A stretch of 64,000 nt of DNA. Origin: Citrobacter europaeus (GTDB lineage: Bacteria; Pseudomonadota; Gammaproteobacteria; Enterobacterales; Enterobacteriaceae). Of the stretch, positions 36,198-45,050 are shown piece by piece. Position numbers and translations under genes: made by a program. Every line of letters begins with the position of its first letter. Positions within the stretch are counted from its first letter, which is position 1. Location of the stretch: NCBI GenBank assembly GCA_020099315.1, contig CP083650.1:3596001-3660000 (forward strand), written 5' to 3'. The notes beneath the pieces were generated by a model that was not told the DNA's origin, did no database searches, and saw only the letters and a list, made by a program, of their open reading frames with translations.

Positions 36198-36773
36198 TCA
36201 ACGCCTGATAAGCGGTTGAACTTTATTATCAATAGCTTCCCTCGCTCGGAAGATACGTGAACGCACCGTACCTACCGGACAATCCATGATAGCGGCTATC
36301 TCTTCATAGCTCAGGCCATCCAGCTCCCGCAAGGTTATTGCCATGCGTAAATCTTCCGGGAGGGACTCAATAGTTCGGAAAACTATCTGTCTCAGTTCTT
36401 CTGACAACATTAAGTTCTCAGGGTTCGAAATTTCTTTCAGCGCACCGCCACTTTCGTAATTTTCTGCTTCAATCGCATCAATATCACTGGAAGGTGGACG
36501 ACGCCCCTGAGCGACCAGGTAATTCTTCGCTGTATTGACTGCAATACGATACAGCCAGGTATAAAAAGCACTATCTCCCCGGAACGAGTCCAGCGCACGA
36601 TAGGCCTTGATAAATGCTTCTTGTACTACATCGGGTACATCGCCCGACGGTACATAGCGAGAAACCAGACTCGCCACCTTATGCTGATAGCGCACTACCA
36701 GTAGGTTAAAGGCTTTCTGATCTCCCTTCTGGACCCGTTCTACCAGGACCTGGTCCGTTAACTGCTCGCTCAT
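36198..36773 (-). CDS. rpoE: RNA polymerase sigma factor RpoE (sigma-E)
   Basis: Sigma-E directs transcription of the envelope stress regulon. The 191-residue ECF sigma factor has region 2 (YQHKVASLVSRYV to FRGDSAFYTWLYRIAVNTAKN) and region 4 helix-turn-helix (LDGLSYEEIAAIMDCPVGTVRSRIFRA). ATG 36773 is the family start and overlaps the stop of the upstream leader ORF rseD (ATGA). A sigma-E-type promoter lies about 80 bp upstream, implying autoregulation. rseA, rseB and rseC follow. Confidence 0.97.
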   Translation of the reverse strand: MSEQLTDQVLVERVQKGDQKAFNLLVVRYQHKVASLVSRYVPSGDVPDVVQEAFIKAYRALDSFRGDSAFYTWLYRIAVNTAKNYLVAQGRRPPSSDIDAIEAENYESGGALKEISNPENLMLSEELRQIVFRTIESLPEDLRMAITLRELDGLSYEEIAAIMDCPVGTVRSRIFRAREAIDNKVQPLIRR

Positions 36774-36934
36774 CCGAGGTAAAGTCTCCCCAAACCAAAT
36801 TTCCACGCGCCTTCGAAACGCCACTCCATCAGCTTCACTATGAGCAAGCAAATGCTTAGAGTGCTCAAGTTTCGTAAAGTTCCGTTACGCATTGTTTTTT
36901 GTTTGTCATGTTGTAGACAGGTCTTATCTCTCAT
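36770..36934 (-). CDS. rseD: RseD leader peptide upstream of rpoE
   Basis: A small frame of up to 54 codons from the ATG at 36934 (or 41 from the ATG at 36892) ends with a TGA that overlaps the rpoE ATG. The C-terminal part reads KLMEWRFEGAWKFGLGRLYLG. E. coli has a translated leader of about 51 codons, rseD, at this position, whose translation is coupled to rpoE. No strong Shine-Dalgarno sequence is visible before either ATG, so the start is uncertain. A sigma-E promoter lies within the frame, so only transcripts from the upstream promoter would carry the whole leader. Confidence 0.7.
   Translation of the reverse strand: MRDKTCLQHDKQKTMRNGTLRNLSTLSICLLIVKLMEWRFEGAWKFGLGRLYLG
36856..36883 (-). 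promoter_or_regulatory. Sigma-E promoter of rpoE-rseABC
   Basis: In the minus direction GGAACTT (36883-36877) and TCTAA (36860-36856) are separated by 16 bp, matching the sigma-E consensus GGAACTT-N15/16-TCTRA. It lies inside the rseD leader frame, giving autoactivation of rpoE. Confidence 0.88.
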
Positions 36935-37173
36935 TATAAGTCTACATAACCCGATCAACGCACTATCTGTTTAGAAATGCCCATTTCACCGCTTGCAGAG
37001 TAACCCAACGGCTACTTTATTTCACCACATAATCTGATGCTAACGGTCTGCTTCACAAAATATTTTTGCTCTTTTCACTCTCGTTATGCTTTTCTTTCTT
37101 GTTTAGTCATTGCAACACATTTAAAAATAAAACGTGCAGTATCGCGCAATGTGGTGCTATGGTGACCAAACAC

Positions 37174-37191
37174 TGTTTAGTAAATTAAACA
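37174..37191. promoter_or_regulatory. NadR operator upstream of nadB
   Basis: TGTTTA-GTAAAT-TAAACA is an exact match to the NadR box TGTTTA-N6-TAAACA and ends 6 bp before the nadB ATG, where NadR would block transcription when NAD is plentiful. The rest of 36935-37173 is AT-rich, non-coding, and should contain the nadB promoter and upstream rpoE promoter(s). Confidence 0.9.
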
Positions 37192-37197
37192 AAAATC

Positions 37198-38820
37198 ATG
37201 AATACGACTCCTGAATTATCCTGTGACGTGCTGATCATTGGCAGCGGGGCTGCCGGACTTTCACTGGCGCTGCGCCTGGCTGAAAAACATCAGGTTATTG
37301 TCCTGAGCAAAGGCCCGGTCAGCGAAGGCTCGACATTTTATGCCCAGGGCGGTATTGCTGCGGTATTTGATGAAACCGACAGTATCGACTCCCACGTTGA
37401 AGATACCCTGATTGCCGGGGCCGGTTTGTGCGATCGCCATGCGGTTGAGTTTGTCGCCAGCAATGCCCGCACCTGCGTTCAGTGGCTAATCGATCAGGGC
37501 GTCTTGTTTGATACGCAGGTTCAGCCCAACGGTGAAGAAAGCTATCACCTGACCCGTGAAGGCGGTCATAGCCATCGACGTATCCTGCACGCTGCGGATG
37601 CTACCGGCAAAGAAGTCGAAACCACCCTCGTCAGCCAGGCGCAAAATCACCCCAACATCCGGGTTCTCGAGCGGAGTAATGCCGTCGATCTGATTGTCTC
37701 TGACAAAATCGGTCTGCCGGGAACGCGTCGGGTTGTTGGTGCCTGGATCTGGAATCGTAATAAAGAAGCCGTCGAAACCTGCCATGCGAAATCAGTCGTG
37801 TTGGCCACCGGCGGCGCATCAAAGGTCTATCAATACACCACTAATCCGGATATTTCCTCGGGCGACGGGATTGCGATGGCCTGGCGCGCGGGATGCCGCG
37901 TCGCCAACCTGGAGTTTAACCAGTTTCACCCGACGGCGCTGTATCACCCTCAGGCGCGCAATTTTCTGCTGACCGAGGCGCTGCGTGGCGAAGGCGCGCA
38001 CCTGAAGCGCCCGGACGGCTCGCGCTTTATGCCCGATTTTGACGAGCGTGGCGAACTGGCTCCCCGCGATATTGTCGCCCGCGCCATTGACCACGAGATG
38101 AAACGCCTGGGCGCTGACTGCATGTTCCTCGACATCAGCCATAAACCAGAAGAATTTGTTCGTCAGCATTTTCCGATGATTTATGAAAAATTACTGGGAC
38201 TGGGCATCGATCTGACTAAAGAGCCGGTTCCTATCGTTCCTGCCGCACACTATACCTGTGGCGGCGTGATGGTTGATGACTTTGGCCGCACCGATGTCGA
38301 CGGGCTGTATGCGATCGGCGAAGTGAGTTACACCGGCCTGCATGGCGCCAACCGGATGGCATCGAACTCATTGCTGGAATGCCTGGTTTACGGCTGGTCC
38401 GCGGCTGAAGATATCGACAGGCGCATGCCTTATGCTCGCGGCGTTAGCACGCTCCCGGACTGGGATGAAAGCCGGGTAGAAAACCCGGATGAACTGGTTG
38501 TCATTCAGCATAACTGGCATGAGCTGCGGCTGTTTATGTGGGATTACGTCGGCATTGTGCGCACAACCAAGCGTCTGGAGCGCGCCCTGCGCCGTATCAC
38601 CATGCTACAACAGGAAATCGACGAGTATTACGCCCATTTCCGTGTTTCGAACAACCTACTGGAACTGCGCAATCTGGTGCAGGTTGCTGAACTGATTGTC
38701 CGCTGCGCAATGATGCGCAAAGAGAGTCGGGGCCTGCACTACACGCTGGATTACCCGGAACAGCTTCCAGAGGCGGGCCCATCCATTCTCTCGCCGCTAA
38801 GTCATCACATAAACAGATAA
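37198..38820 (+). CDS. nadB: L-aspartate oxidase
   Basis: NadB oxidises L-aspartate to iminoaspartate, the first step of de novo NAD synthesis. The 540-residue flavoprotein has the N-terminal FAD motif IIGSGAAGLSLALRLAE, the succinate dehydrogenase/fumarate reductase-type active-site region with EFNQFHPTALY and LRGEGAHL, and a C-terminal helical domain. A NadR box sits just upstream. Its last 16 bp overlap the 3' end of convergent trmN6. Confidence 0.97.
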   Translation: MNTTPELSCDVLIIGSGAAGLSLALRLAEKHQVIVLSKGPVSEGSTFYAQGGIAAVFDETDSIDSHVEDTLIAGAGLCDRHAVEFVASNARTCVQWLIDQGVLFDTQVQPNGEESYHLTREGGHSHRRILHAADATGKEVETTLVSQAQNHPNIRVLERSNAVDLIVSDKIGLPGTRRVVGAWIWNRNKEAVETCHAKSVVLATGGASKVYQYTTNPDISSGDGIAMAWRAGCRVANLEFNQFHPTALYHPQARNFLLTEALRGEGAHLKRPDGSRFMPDFDERGELAPRDIVARAIDHEMKRLGADCMFLDISHKPEEFVRQHFPMIYEKLLGLGIDLTKEPVPIVPAAHYTCGGVMVDDFGRTDVDGLYAIGEVSYTGLHGANRMASNSLLECLVYGWSAAEDIDRRMPYARGVSTLPDWDESRVENPDELVVIQHNWHELRLFMWDYVGIVRTTKRLERALRRITMLQQEIDEYYAHFRVSNNLLELRNLVQVAELIVRCAMMRKESRGLHYTLDYPEQLPEAGPSILSPLSHHINR

Positions 38821-39542
38821 AACGCCTGGGTCAGCGCCGTGTAACCTTCAGAGTAACGTTGGTCTGGCCCACGGATCACCAGCCTGTCGCTAAAGCACTC
38901 CCCGGCCTGCGGGGAGAATGCCAGCAATACCCGATGAGGTAGTCGGGCTTCCGTTTCTGCAACATCCGTGCGCAATCGCAGATGCCAGCCCATACTGAGT
39001 GCCTGCTGGGTAAATGCATTGCCGATCTGTTCCGGCAGCACCACACAGAAAAAACCTTCTTCCGTTATGCTGTCCGCTGCCAGCGTAAGTAATGCCTGAT
39101 GATCGAGCGTAGTGGTGTAGCGTGCCTGCTCGCGCTGCGGCGTGGCGCATTCCACCCCTTGTTCATAATAGGGAGGGTTGCTGATAATCAAATCAAAACG
39201 CACGGTCTGGCGCGGTACCCACTGCTGCGCATCTTCCGTATGGACGCTCACGCGATGCATCCACGGAGATTGCTCGATGTTCTCCTGCGCCTGCTGCGCG
39301 GCGTCAACATCAAGCTCCACGGCGTCAATGATGACGTTTTCATCAGTGCGTTGGGCCAGCATCAGCGCCAACAAGCCGCTTCCGGTACCAATATCCAGGA
39401 TCCGTTTTACGCCCGCAACAGGGGCCCAGGCCCCCAATAAAATGCCGTCTGTTCCGACTTTCATTGCACAACGATCGTGTGCCACAAAAAACTGCTTAAA
39501 AGTAAATCCATTACGTCTAAGTACGGATGTAGACTGGGGCAT
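38805..39542 (-). CDS. trmN6: tRNA1(Val) (adenine37-N6)-methyltransferase
   Basis: TrmN6 (YfiC) methylates A37 of tRNA-Val(cmo5UAC). The 245 residues show an AdoMet-binding motif I, LDIGTGSGLLALMLAQR, and the N6-adenine catalytic motif NPPYYEQG. I start at ATG 39542 (AGGAAGG upstream), which matches the E. coli protein; the open frame to 39611 adds a spurious hydrophobic leader. It is convergent with and overlaps nadB, and diverges from srmB. Confidence 0.95.
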   Translation of the reverse strand: MPQSTSVLRRNGFTFKQFFVAHDRCAMKVGTDGILLGAWAPVAGVKRILDIGTGSGLLALMLAQRTDENVIIDAVELDVDAAQQAQENIEQSPWMHRVSVHTEDAQQWVPRQTVRFDLIISNPPYYEQGVECATPQREQARYTTTLDHQALLTLAADSITEEGFFCVVLPEQIGNAFTQQALSMGWHLRLRTDVAETEARLPHRVLLAFSPQAGECFSDRLVIRGPDQRYSEGYTALTQAFYLFM

Positions 39543-39672
39543 GAAGAACAACCTTCCTGGAAAAAAAACGATAACATAGGATAAAAACAATACCTGAGAA
39601 GGTATATCCATACAAACAGATGAAGATTGCAGCCGTAACGTCTATAATCAGCGCCCCACTCAGAGGTAGAAC

Positions 39673-41001
39673 ATGACTGTAACGACTTTTTCCGAACTTG
39701 AACTCGATGAAAGCCTTCTGGATGCCCTCCAGGAAAAAGGTTTCACTCGCCCGACCGCCATTCAGGCTGCCGCCATTCCGCCTGCGCTCGATGGCCGTGA
39801 TGTACTCGGTTCTGCGCCGACAGGCACCGGTAAAACGGCGGCATATTTGCTGCCAGCGTTGCAGCACCTGCTCGACTTCCCGCGCAAGAAATCTGGTCCG
39901 CCGCGCATTTTAATTTTGACACCGACGCGCGAACTGGCGATGCAGGTTGCCGAACACGCCCGTGAGCTGGCGAAGAATACGCATCTGGATATCGCAACGA
40001 TTACCGGCGGCGTGGCTTACATGAACCACATGGAAGTCTTTAGCGAAAACCAGGACATCGTGGTCGCCACTACCGGTCGTCTGCTGCAGTACATTAAAGA
40101 AGAGAACTTCGACTGTCATGCAGTTGAGACGTTGATCCTCGATGAAGCAGACCGCATGCTGGACATGGGCTTTGCCCAGGACATCGAGCATATCGCCGGT
40201 GAAACCCGGTGGCGTAAGCAAACCATGCTGTTCTCCGCCACGCTGGAAGGCGATGCGATTAAAGATTTTGCCGAGCGTCTGCTGGAAGATCCGGTCGAAG
40301 TCTCAGCGGATCCGTCCACCCGTGAACGCAAGAAGATCCATCAATTTTACTACCGTGCCGATGATATCGAGCACAAAACTGCCATGCTGATCCATCTGTT
40401 AAAACAGCCGGAAGCGACCCGCTCAATTGTCTTTGTACGCAAACGCGAGCGTGTACACGAGCTGGCAGGCTGGCTGCGCCAGGCAGGCATTAATAACTGC
40501 TATCTCGAAGGCGAGATGGTGCAGAACAAACGTAACGAAGCGATCAAACGTCTGACCGATGGTCGCGTGAACGTACTGGTAGCAACCGACGTTGCCGCAC
40601 GCGGGATCGATATTCCTGACGTTAGCCACGTGTTTAACTTCGACATGCCACGCAGTGGCGATGCCTATCTGCACCGCATTGGTCGCACCGGTCGCGCAGG
40701 CCGTAAAGGTACAGCGATCTCTTTGGTTGAAGCGCACGACCATCTGCTGCTCGGCAAAGCGAGCCGCTATATTGACGAGCCACTGAAAGCACGCGTCATC
40801 GACGAACTGCGTCCAACCACGCGCGCGCCAAGTGAGAAATCTAACGGTAAGCCATCCAAGAAAGTGCTGGCAAAGCGCGCCGAGAAAAAAGCCAAAGAGA
40901 AAGAGAAGCCGCGGGTGAAAAAACGTCACCGCGACGCCAAAAATATCGGCAAACGTCGTAAGCCGAGCGGAGCTGCGACTCAGCAGTCCGACAAAGAGTA
41001 A
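39673..41001 (+). CDS. srmB: ATP-dependent RNA helicase SrmB
   Basis: SrmB is a DEAD-box helicase acting early in 50S subunit assembly. The 442 residues contain the Q motif (TRPTAIQ), Walker A APTGTGKT, DEAD box LDEADRML, SAT motif FSATLE, and HRIGRTGRAG, followed by a basic Lys/Arg-rich tail (about 385-442) that binds RNA. It diverges from trmN6 and is followed by a strong terminator. Confidence 0.96.
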   Translation: MTVTTFSELELDESLLDALQEKGFTRPTAIQAAAIPPALDGRDVLGSAPTGTGKTAAYLLPALQHLLDFPRKKSGPPRILILTPTRELAMQVAEHARELAKNTHLDIATITGGVAYMNHMEVFSENQDIVVATTGRLLQYIKEENFDCHAVETLILDEADRMLDMGFAQDIEHIAGETRWRKQTMLFSATLEGDAIKDFAERLLEDPVEVSADPSTRERKKIHQFYYRADDIEHKTAMLIHLLKQPEATRSIVFVRKRERVHELAGWLRQAGINNCYLEGEMVQNKRNEAIKRLTDGRVNVLVATDVAARGIDIPDVSHVFNFDMPRSGDAYLHRIGRTGRAGRKGTAISLVEAHDHLLLGKASRYIDEPLKARVIDELRPTTRAPSEKSNGKPSKKVLAKRAEKKAKEKEKPRVKKRHRDAKNIGKRRKPSGAATQQSDKE

Positions 41002-41006
41002 ACCGA

Positions 41007-41035
41007 ATGCCGGGCCGTCTAGCCCGGCATTTTTT
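41007..41035 (+). terminator. srmB rho-independent terminator
   Basis: ATGCCGGGC (41007-41015) pairs with GCCCGGCAT (41022-41030), followed by TTTTTT. Confidence 0.9.
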
Positions 41036-41044
41036 GTGCACAGA

Positions 41045-41076
41045 AAAGCGGAAGACGCACTGGCATCTTCCGCTTT
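41045..41076 (-). terminator. grcA rho-independent terminator
   Basis: In the minus direction AAAGCGGAAGA and TCTTCCGCTTT form a long stem followed by TTCTG. It lies about 40 bp after the grcA stop and next to the srmB terminator. Confidence 0.8.
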
Positions 41077-41114
41077 CAGATTCTCTGCTGAACGGGGGTT
41101 ATTCCCCGATAGCC

Positions 41115-41498
41115 TTACAGGCTCTCAGTAAAGGTACGAGCAATAACGTCGCGCTGCTGTTCTGGGGTCAGAGAGTTGAAACGCACGGCATAACCAGAAA
41201 CACGGATGGTCAGCTGTGGATATTTCTCCGGATGCTTAACCGCATCTTCCAGCGTTTCGCGACGCAGAACGTTTACGTTCAGGTGTTGACCACCTTCCAC
41301 GCGGACTTCCGGCTGTACGTCTACCGGCACTTCACGGTATTCGATTTCACCCAGTTTGCTGACGGCAACGACTTCATCAGCATTGAAACCTGCTTTCGCA
41401 ACGATGCAGCGTGCTTCGCCTTTTTCGCTGTCCAGCAGCCAGAAAGAGTTCAGCAGGTCGTCGTTTGCAGCTTTAGTAATCTGGATACCTGTAATCAT
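41115..41498 (-). CDS. grcA: Autonomous glycyl radical cofactor GrcA
   Basis: GrcA (YfiD) replaces the damaged C-terminal part of pyruvate formate-lyase and restores its activity after oxygen exposure. The 127 residues end with the glycyl-radical domain, including TIRVSGYAVRFN, where the Gly carries the radical. ATG 41498 has GGGAGG upstream; the longer frame to 41597 runs through the promoter. Two FNR boxes stand upstream, which fits anaerobic induction as in E. coli. Confidence 0.96.
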   Translation of the reverse strand: MITGIQITKAANDDLLNSFWLLDSEKGEARCIVAKAGFNADEVVAVSKLGEIEYREVPVDVQPEVRVEGGQHLNVNVLRRETLEDAVKHPEKYPQLTIRVSGYAVRFNSLTPEQQRDVIARTFTESL

Positions 41499-41572
41499 TT
41501 GATGCCTCCCCGGCAAAATTATTTGATCTCGGTTGGCCGTCATCCGGCCAATTGGTAAAACCATTGTTGCTT

Positions 41573-41674
41573 GAGTGTATATATACCCCTCACACACCCT
41601 TGAATCTTTGATTTAAATCAATAAAAACCACACATGGAAAGTGGTGATAGATGGATTTTATTGTTTTACATCAA
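41573..41674 (-). promoter_or_regulatory. grcA promoter with two FNR sites
   Basis: FNR site I, 41608-41621, is TTGATTTAAATCAA, an exact match to TTGAT-N4-ATCAA. FNR site II, 41661-41674, reads TTGATGTAAAACAA on the minus strand. Their centres are 53 bp apart, equal to the -40.5 and -93.5 arrangement known for E. coli yfiD. A TATATA -10 box lies at about 41580-41587. The remaining bases to 41815 hold the ung promoter. Confidence 0.85.
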
Positions 41675-41815
41675 CTTACGCCATACATGCAGCTAAACTT
41701 TTTACATAAATTTTCAACTATCTTTAAGGGGTAGTCCCTTGAGAAACGTACAGAATTTTGCGACGCCGAAAGAAGCAGTTAAGCTAGGGGGATTGAAAAT
41801 TCGCAGGAGAGCGAA

Positions 41816-42505
41816 ATGGCTACCGAATTAACCTGGCACGATGTACTGGCAGAAGAGAAACAGCAGCCTTATTTTGTTAACACGCTGCATACTGTGGCGG
41901 GCGAGCGTCAGTCGGGTATGACAATTTACCCGCCGCAAAAAGATGTATTTAATGCTTTTCGCTTTACCGAGCTTGGCGACGTGAAAGTCGTCATCCTGGG
42001 TCAGGACCCTTACCACGGTCCAGGCCAGGCACATGGTCTCGCGTTCTCTGTCCGCCCCGGCATTGCCACTCCGCCTTCGTTGCTGAACATGTACAAAGAG
42101 CTGGAAGCGACGATTCCAGGCTTCACGCGCCCAACCCACGGGTATCTGGAAAGTTGGGCACGCCAGGGCGTGCTGTTACTCAACACCGTACTCACCGTCC
42201 GCGCCGGTCAGGCACATTCGCACGCCAGCCTGGGGTGGGAAACATTTACTGATAAAGTTATCAGCCTGATTAACCAACATCGGGAAGGCGTGGTTTTCCT
42301 GCTCTGGGGTTCTCACGCACAGAAGAAAGGCGCGATTATTGATACGCAGCGTCACCATGTATTGAAAGCGCCCCACCCATCACCGCTCTCTGCGCATCGC
42401 GGTTTCTTTGGTTGCAATCACTTTGTACTGGCGAATGAGTGGCTGGAACAACGAGGTGAAAAGCCAATTGACTGGACGCCGGTATTACCTGCAGAAAGCG
42501 AGTAA
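41816..42505 (+). CDS. ung: Uracil-DNA glycosylase
   Basis: Ung removes uracil from DNA to start base-excision repair. The 229 residues contain the water-activating loop GQDPYHGPGQAHGLAFSV (catalytic Asp) and the HPSPLSAHRGFFG motif with the catalytic His. GAGAG precedes the ATG. It is divergent from grcA and shares a bidirectional terminator with convergent yfiF. Confidence 0.97.
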   Translation: MATELTWHDVLAEEKQQPYFVNTLHTVAGERQSGMTIYPPQKDVFNAFRFTELGDVKVVILGQDPYHGPGQAHGLAFSVRPGIATPPSLLNMYKELEATIPGFTRPTHGYLESWARQGVLLLNTVLTVRAGQAHSHASLGWETFTDKVISLINQHREGVVFLLWGSHAQKKGAIIDTQRHHVLKAPHPSPLSAHRGFFGCNHFVLANEWLEQRGEKPIDWTPVLPAESE

Positions 42506-42536
42506 AAAAAATGCCAGCGATTCGCTGGCATTTTTA
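42505..42536. terminator. Bidirectional terminator between ung and yfiF
   Basis: ATGCCAGCG (42511-42519) pairs with CGCTGGCAT (42523-42531) and is flanked by A7 on the left and T5 on the right, so it can end both convergent transcripts. Confidence 0.9.
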
Positions 42537-42539
42537 TGA

Positions 42540-43619
42540 TCAGGCTTTGTTCTGACGCCACCACTCCGCGAGCAGCACGCCGGTCGCGACAGAAACGTTG
42601 AGCGTTTCTACCTTGCCCGTACCGTCAATCGCTACGCACAGATCGTCGGCTGAGCATGCTGCTTCTGGCAGAGCTTCACGCTCACGCCCTAATACCAGCA
42701 CCATTTTTTCCGGCAACGTGGTAGTAAACAACGGTTTGCCTTTCACGCTTGAGGTCATCACTACCGTGTAACCCGCGTTACGGAAGTCGTCCAGCACATC
42801 GACAATGCTGTCACCGGTGATCGGCTGAACGTGCTCAGCTCCACCTTCGGCTGTACGGATAGCCGCACCCGATTCCAGCAGCGCCGCATCCTGAACTACC
42901 ACGCCTTTCACACCAAAGTGGGCGCAGCTACGCATCATGCCGCCCAGGTTATGCGGGTTAGCAATATCTTCCAGGGCCAGCACGCAATCCTGCGCCCCTG
43001 CCTGACCAACCCACTGCTTAACGGTGGTGCCGTTACGCTTTTTGATCAGGAAGCAAACGCCGCCATGGTGTTCAGTACCAGAGGCTTTCGCCAGCTCGGC
43101 TTCGTCAACCACGTGGTAGGCTTTGCGGTTTGCCGCCATCCAGCGTAATGCTTCTTTAAAGCGCGGGGTTACGCTCTGAACAAACCAGGCGCGAACAATA
43201 GCGTCCGGACGACTCTGGAACAGAGCCTGACAGGCATTCTCACCGTAAACGCGAGTTTCTTCCGCGCGCTGACGGCGTAATACTTCAGGATCGATAAAGC
43301 TTTTGCCGCTAATACCGCCGTGATCGGCTTTGTCCGCTGCGTCATCACTCGGTGCGCGGGACACGGTACGCCATGGTGAATCTTCACGTCTGCGGTCGCG
43401 TTCTACATCGCGGTCACGACCACGTTCACGGCCACGTTCGCTGTTCGGACCCTTTCTGTCATCACGGGCAGGGCGACGACCGCCTTCGGCTCGGGAGGTA
43501 CCGGGGCGACCGCCGCCTTTACCAGTACGTGGATTTTGGGTGCGTTTGTCCGAGTCATCGTCACTGCGGACGTACATCACTTTGACCTTGCCGTTTTTAT
43601 TCTTCAGTTCGTCGCTCAT
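42540..43619 (-). CDS. yfiF: YfiF, SpoU/TrmH-family RNA methyltransferase
   Basis: The 359-residue protein has a disordered, basic N-terminal region (1-about 90), a small RNA-binding substrate domain (about 105-180), and a C-terminal SPOUT methyltransferase domain with knot motifs NPHNLGGMMRSCAHFG, LVLGREREALPEA and LNVSVATGVLLAEWW. The RNA target is not established. Residues 59-80 are a run of Arg, Asp, Glu and Gly (SERGRERGRDRDVERDRRRE), apparently longer than in E. coli YfiF. ATG 43619 follows GGAGAAAAAC; the GTG at 43631 is less likely. Confidence 0.9.
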   Translation of the reverse strand: MSDELKNKNGKVKVMYVRSDDDSDKRTQNPRTGKGGGRPGTSRAEGGRRPARDDRKGPNSERGRERGRDRDVERDRRREDSPWRTVSRAPSDDAADKADHGGISGKSFIDPEVLRRQRAEETRVYGENACQALFQSRPDAIVRAWFVQSVTPRFKEALRWMAANRKAYHVVDEAELAKASGTEHHGGVCFLIKKRNGTTVKQWVGQAGAQDCVLALEDIANPHNLGGMMRSCAHFGVKGVVVQDAALLESGAAIRTAEGGAEHVQPITGDSIVDVLDDFRNAGYTVVMTSSVKGKPLFTTTLPEKMVLVLGREREALPEAACSADDLCVAIDGTGKVETLNVSVATGVLLAEWWRQNKA

Positions 43620-43826
43620 GTTTTTCTCCACCTGCTCTGCGCGAAGCGCGCAGATTACCCGATGTGCACGTCGTTAGCCATTATTTCATTTAAAAGCTAA
43701 GGACTATTGTACTCATTGAATAAAACGCATTGTTGTTTAGAACAGACTCCCCGATAATATGTAACATAATAGAAACATACTGGCGTTACTGCCGTGAAGT
43801 CCACTCCACTCATCCAGAGGTTAGTT

Positions 43827-44246
43827 ATGAATACCGTTTGTACCAGCTGCCAGGCTATCAACCGTATCCCCGACGATCGTGTCCAGGAAGCGGCTAAATG
43901 CGGACGCTGTGGTCACGACCTGTTTGATGGGGAGGTGATCAATGCGACCGGTGAAACACTGGATAAACTGTTAAAAGACGATCTCCCGGTGGTGGTTGAT
44001 TTTTGGGCCCCCTGGTGTGGTCCATGTCGTAACTTCGCCCCGATTTTTGAAGATGTCGCGGAAGAGCGTAGCGGTAAAGTGCGTTTTGTTAAAGTGAATA
44101 CGGAAGCCGAGCGTGAACTCAGCGCCCGTTTCGGTATCCGCAGCATTCCGACCATCATGATCTTCAGAAAAGGTGAAATCGTCGACATGCTTAACGGCGC
44201 TGTACCAAAAGCCCCGTTTGATAGCTGGCTTAACGAATCATTATAA
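43827..44246 (+). CDS. trxC: Thioredoxin 2
   Basis: TrxC reduces protein disulfides in the cytoplasm and is induced by oxidative stress. The 139 residues have an N-terminal zinc domain with two CXXC pairs (CTSCQ and CGRCG) and a thioredoxin domain with active site WCGPC. ATG 43827 (AGAGG upstream) gives the E. coli length; the open frame from 43794 adds 11 residues in the leader. tapT follows after a terminator. Confidence 0.96.
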   Translation: MNTVCTSCQAINRIPDDRVQEAAKCGRCGHDLFDGEVINATGETLDKLLKDDLPVVVDFWAPWCGPCRNFAPIFEDVAEERSGKVRFVKVNTEAERELSARFGIRSIPTIMIFRKGEIVDMLNGAVPKAPFDSWLNESL

Positions 44247-44251
44247 TCTCT

Positions 44252-44278
44252 ACGGGGCGCATCTTGTGCCCCGTTTTC
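44252..44278 (+). terminator. trxC rho-independent terminator
   Basis: ACGGGGCGC and GTGCCCCGT form a stem with a short loop, followed by TTTTCA, 6 bp after the trxC stop. Confidence 0.7.
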
Positions 44279-44315
44279 ACCTCTGCGACAATAGCGTTTT
44301 TCAACGTGTTTCCCC

Positions 44316-45014
44316 ATGACCGATAACGCTGTTCTTCTGTTACGCGCTGAGCGCCTTGCGCGCGCCACGCGCCCTTTCCTTGCCCGAGGTAATCGCATTC
44401 GCCGCTGTCAGCGCTGCCTACTGCCGCTGAAGCTCTGCTTGTGCGCAACGCTAATGCCCTCTGAGGCAAAAAGTCGCTTTTGTCTGGTTATGTTTGACAC
44501 CGAGCCGATGAAGCCCAGTAACACGGGACGTTTGATTGCCGATATTCTGCCCGATACCACGGCTTTTCAGTGGTCACGCACCGAACCGCCTCAGGCGCTG
44601 CTCGAACTGGTGAAAAATCCGGATTACCAGCCGATGGTTGTATTCCCGGCCTCTTATGCAGGCGAAGAGCGTGAAGTGATTTTCACGCCACCAGCCGGTA
44701 AACCACCGTTGTTTATTATGCTTGATGGTACCTGGCCTGAGGCGCGTAAAATGTTCCGCAAAAGCCCGTACCTTGATAACCTGCCGGTAATCTCCGTTGA
44801 TTTATCGCGTCTTTCTGCTTACCACCTGCGCGGCGTTCACGCCGAAGGGCAATACTGTACCGCCGAAGTGGCCATCGCCTTATTGGATCTGGCGGGTGAT
44901 ACGCAAGCCGCGGAAGGGTTAAGCGATCATTTCACTCGCTTTAAAACCCGCTATCTGGCAGGAAAAACCCAACATCAGGGAAGCGTCACAGCAGACTCGC
45001 CAGAAAGCGTTTAA
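44316..45014 (+). CDS. tapT: tRNA-uridine aminocarboxypropyltransferase (DTW domain)
   Basis: TapT (YfiP) forms acp3U47 in several tRNAs from AdoMet. The 232 residues show an N-terminal cysteine cluster (CQRCLLPLKLCLC) and the DTW-type motif LDGTWPEARKM that names the family, plus STSAYHLR-like LSAYHLRG. It lies 36 bp before patZ on the same strand and is probably cotranscribed with it. Confidence 0.92.
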   Translation: MTDNAVLLLRAERLARATRPFLARGNRIRRCQRCLLPLKLCLCATLMPSEAKSRFCLVMFDTEPMKPSNTGRLIADILPDTTAFQWSRTEPPQALLELVKNPDYQPMVVFPASYAGEEREVIFTPPAGKPPLFIMLDGTWPEARKMFRKSPYLDNLPVISVDLSRLSAYHLRGVHAEGQYCTAEVAIALLDLAGDTQAAEGLSDHFTRFKTRYLAGKTQHQGSVTADSPESV

Positions 45015-45050
45015 AATCATTCGGTCACTGGTGTCATTAAGGAAGCCGAT

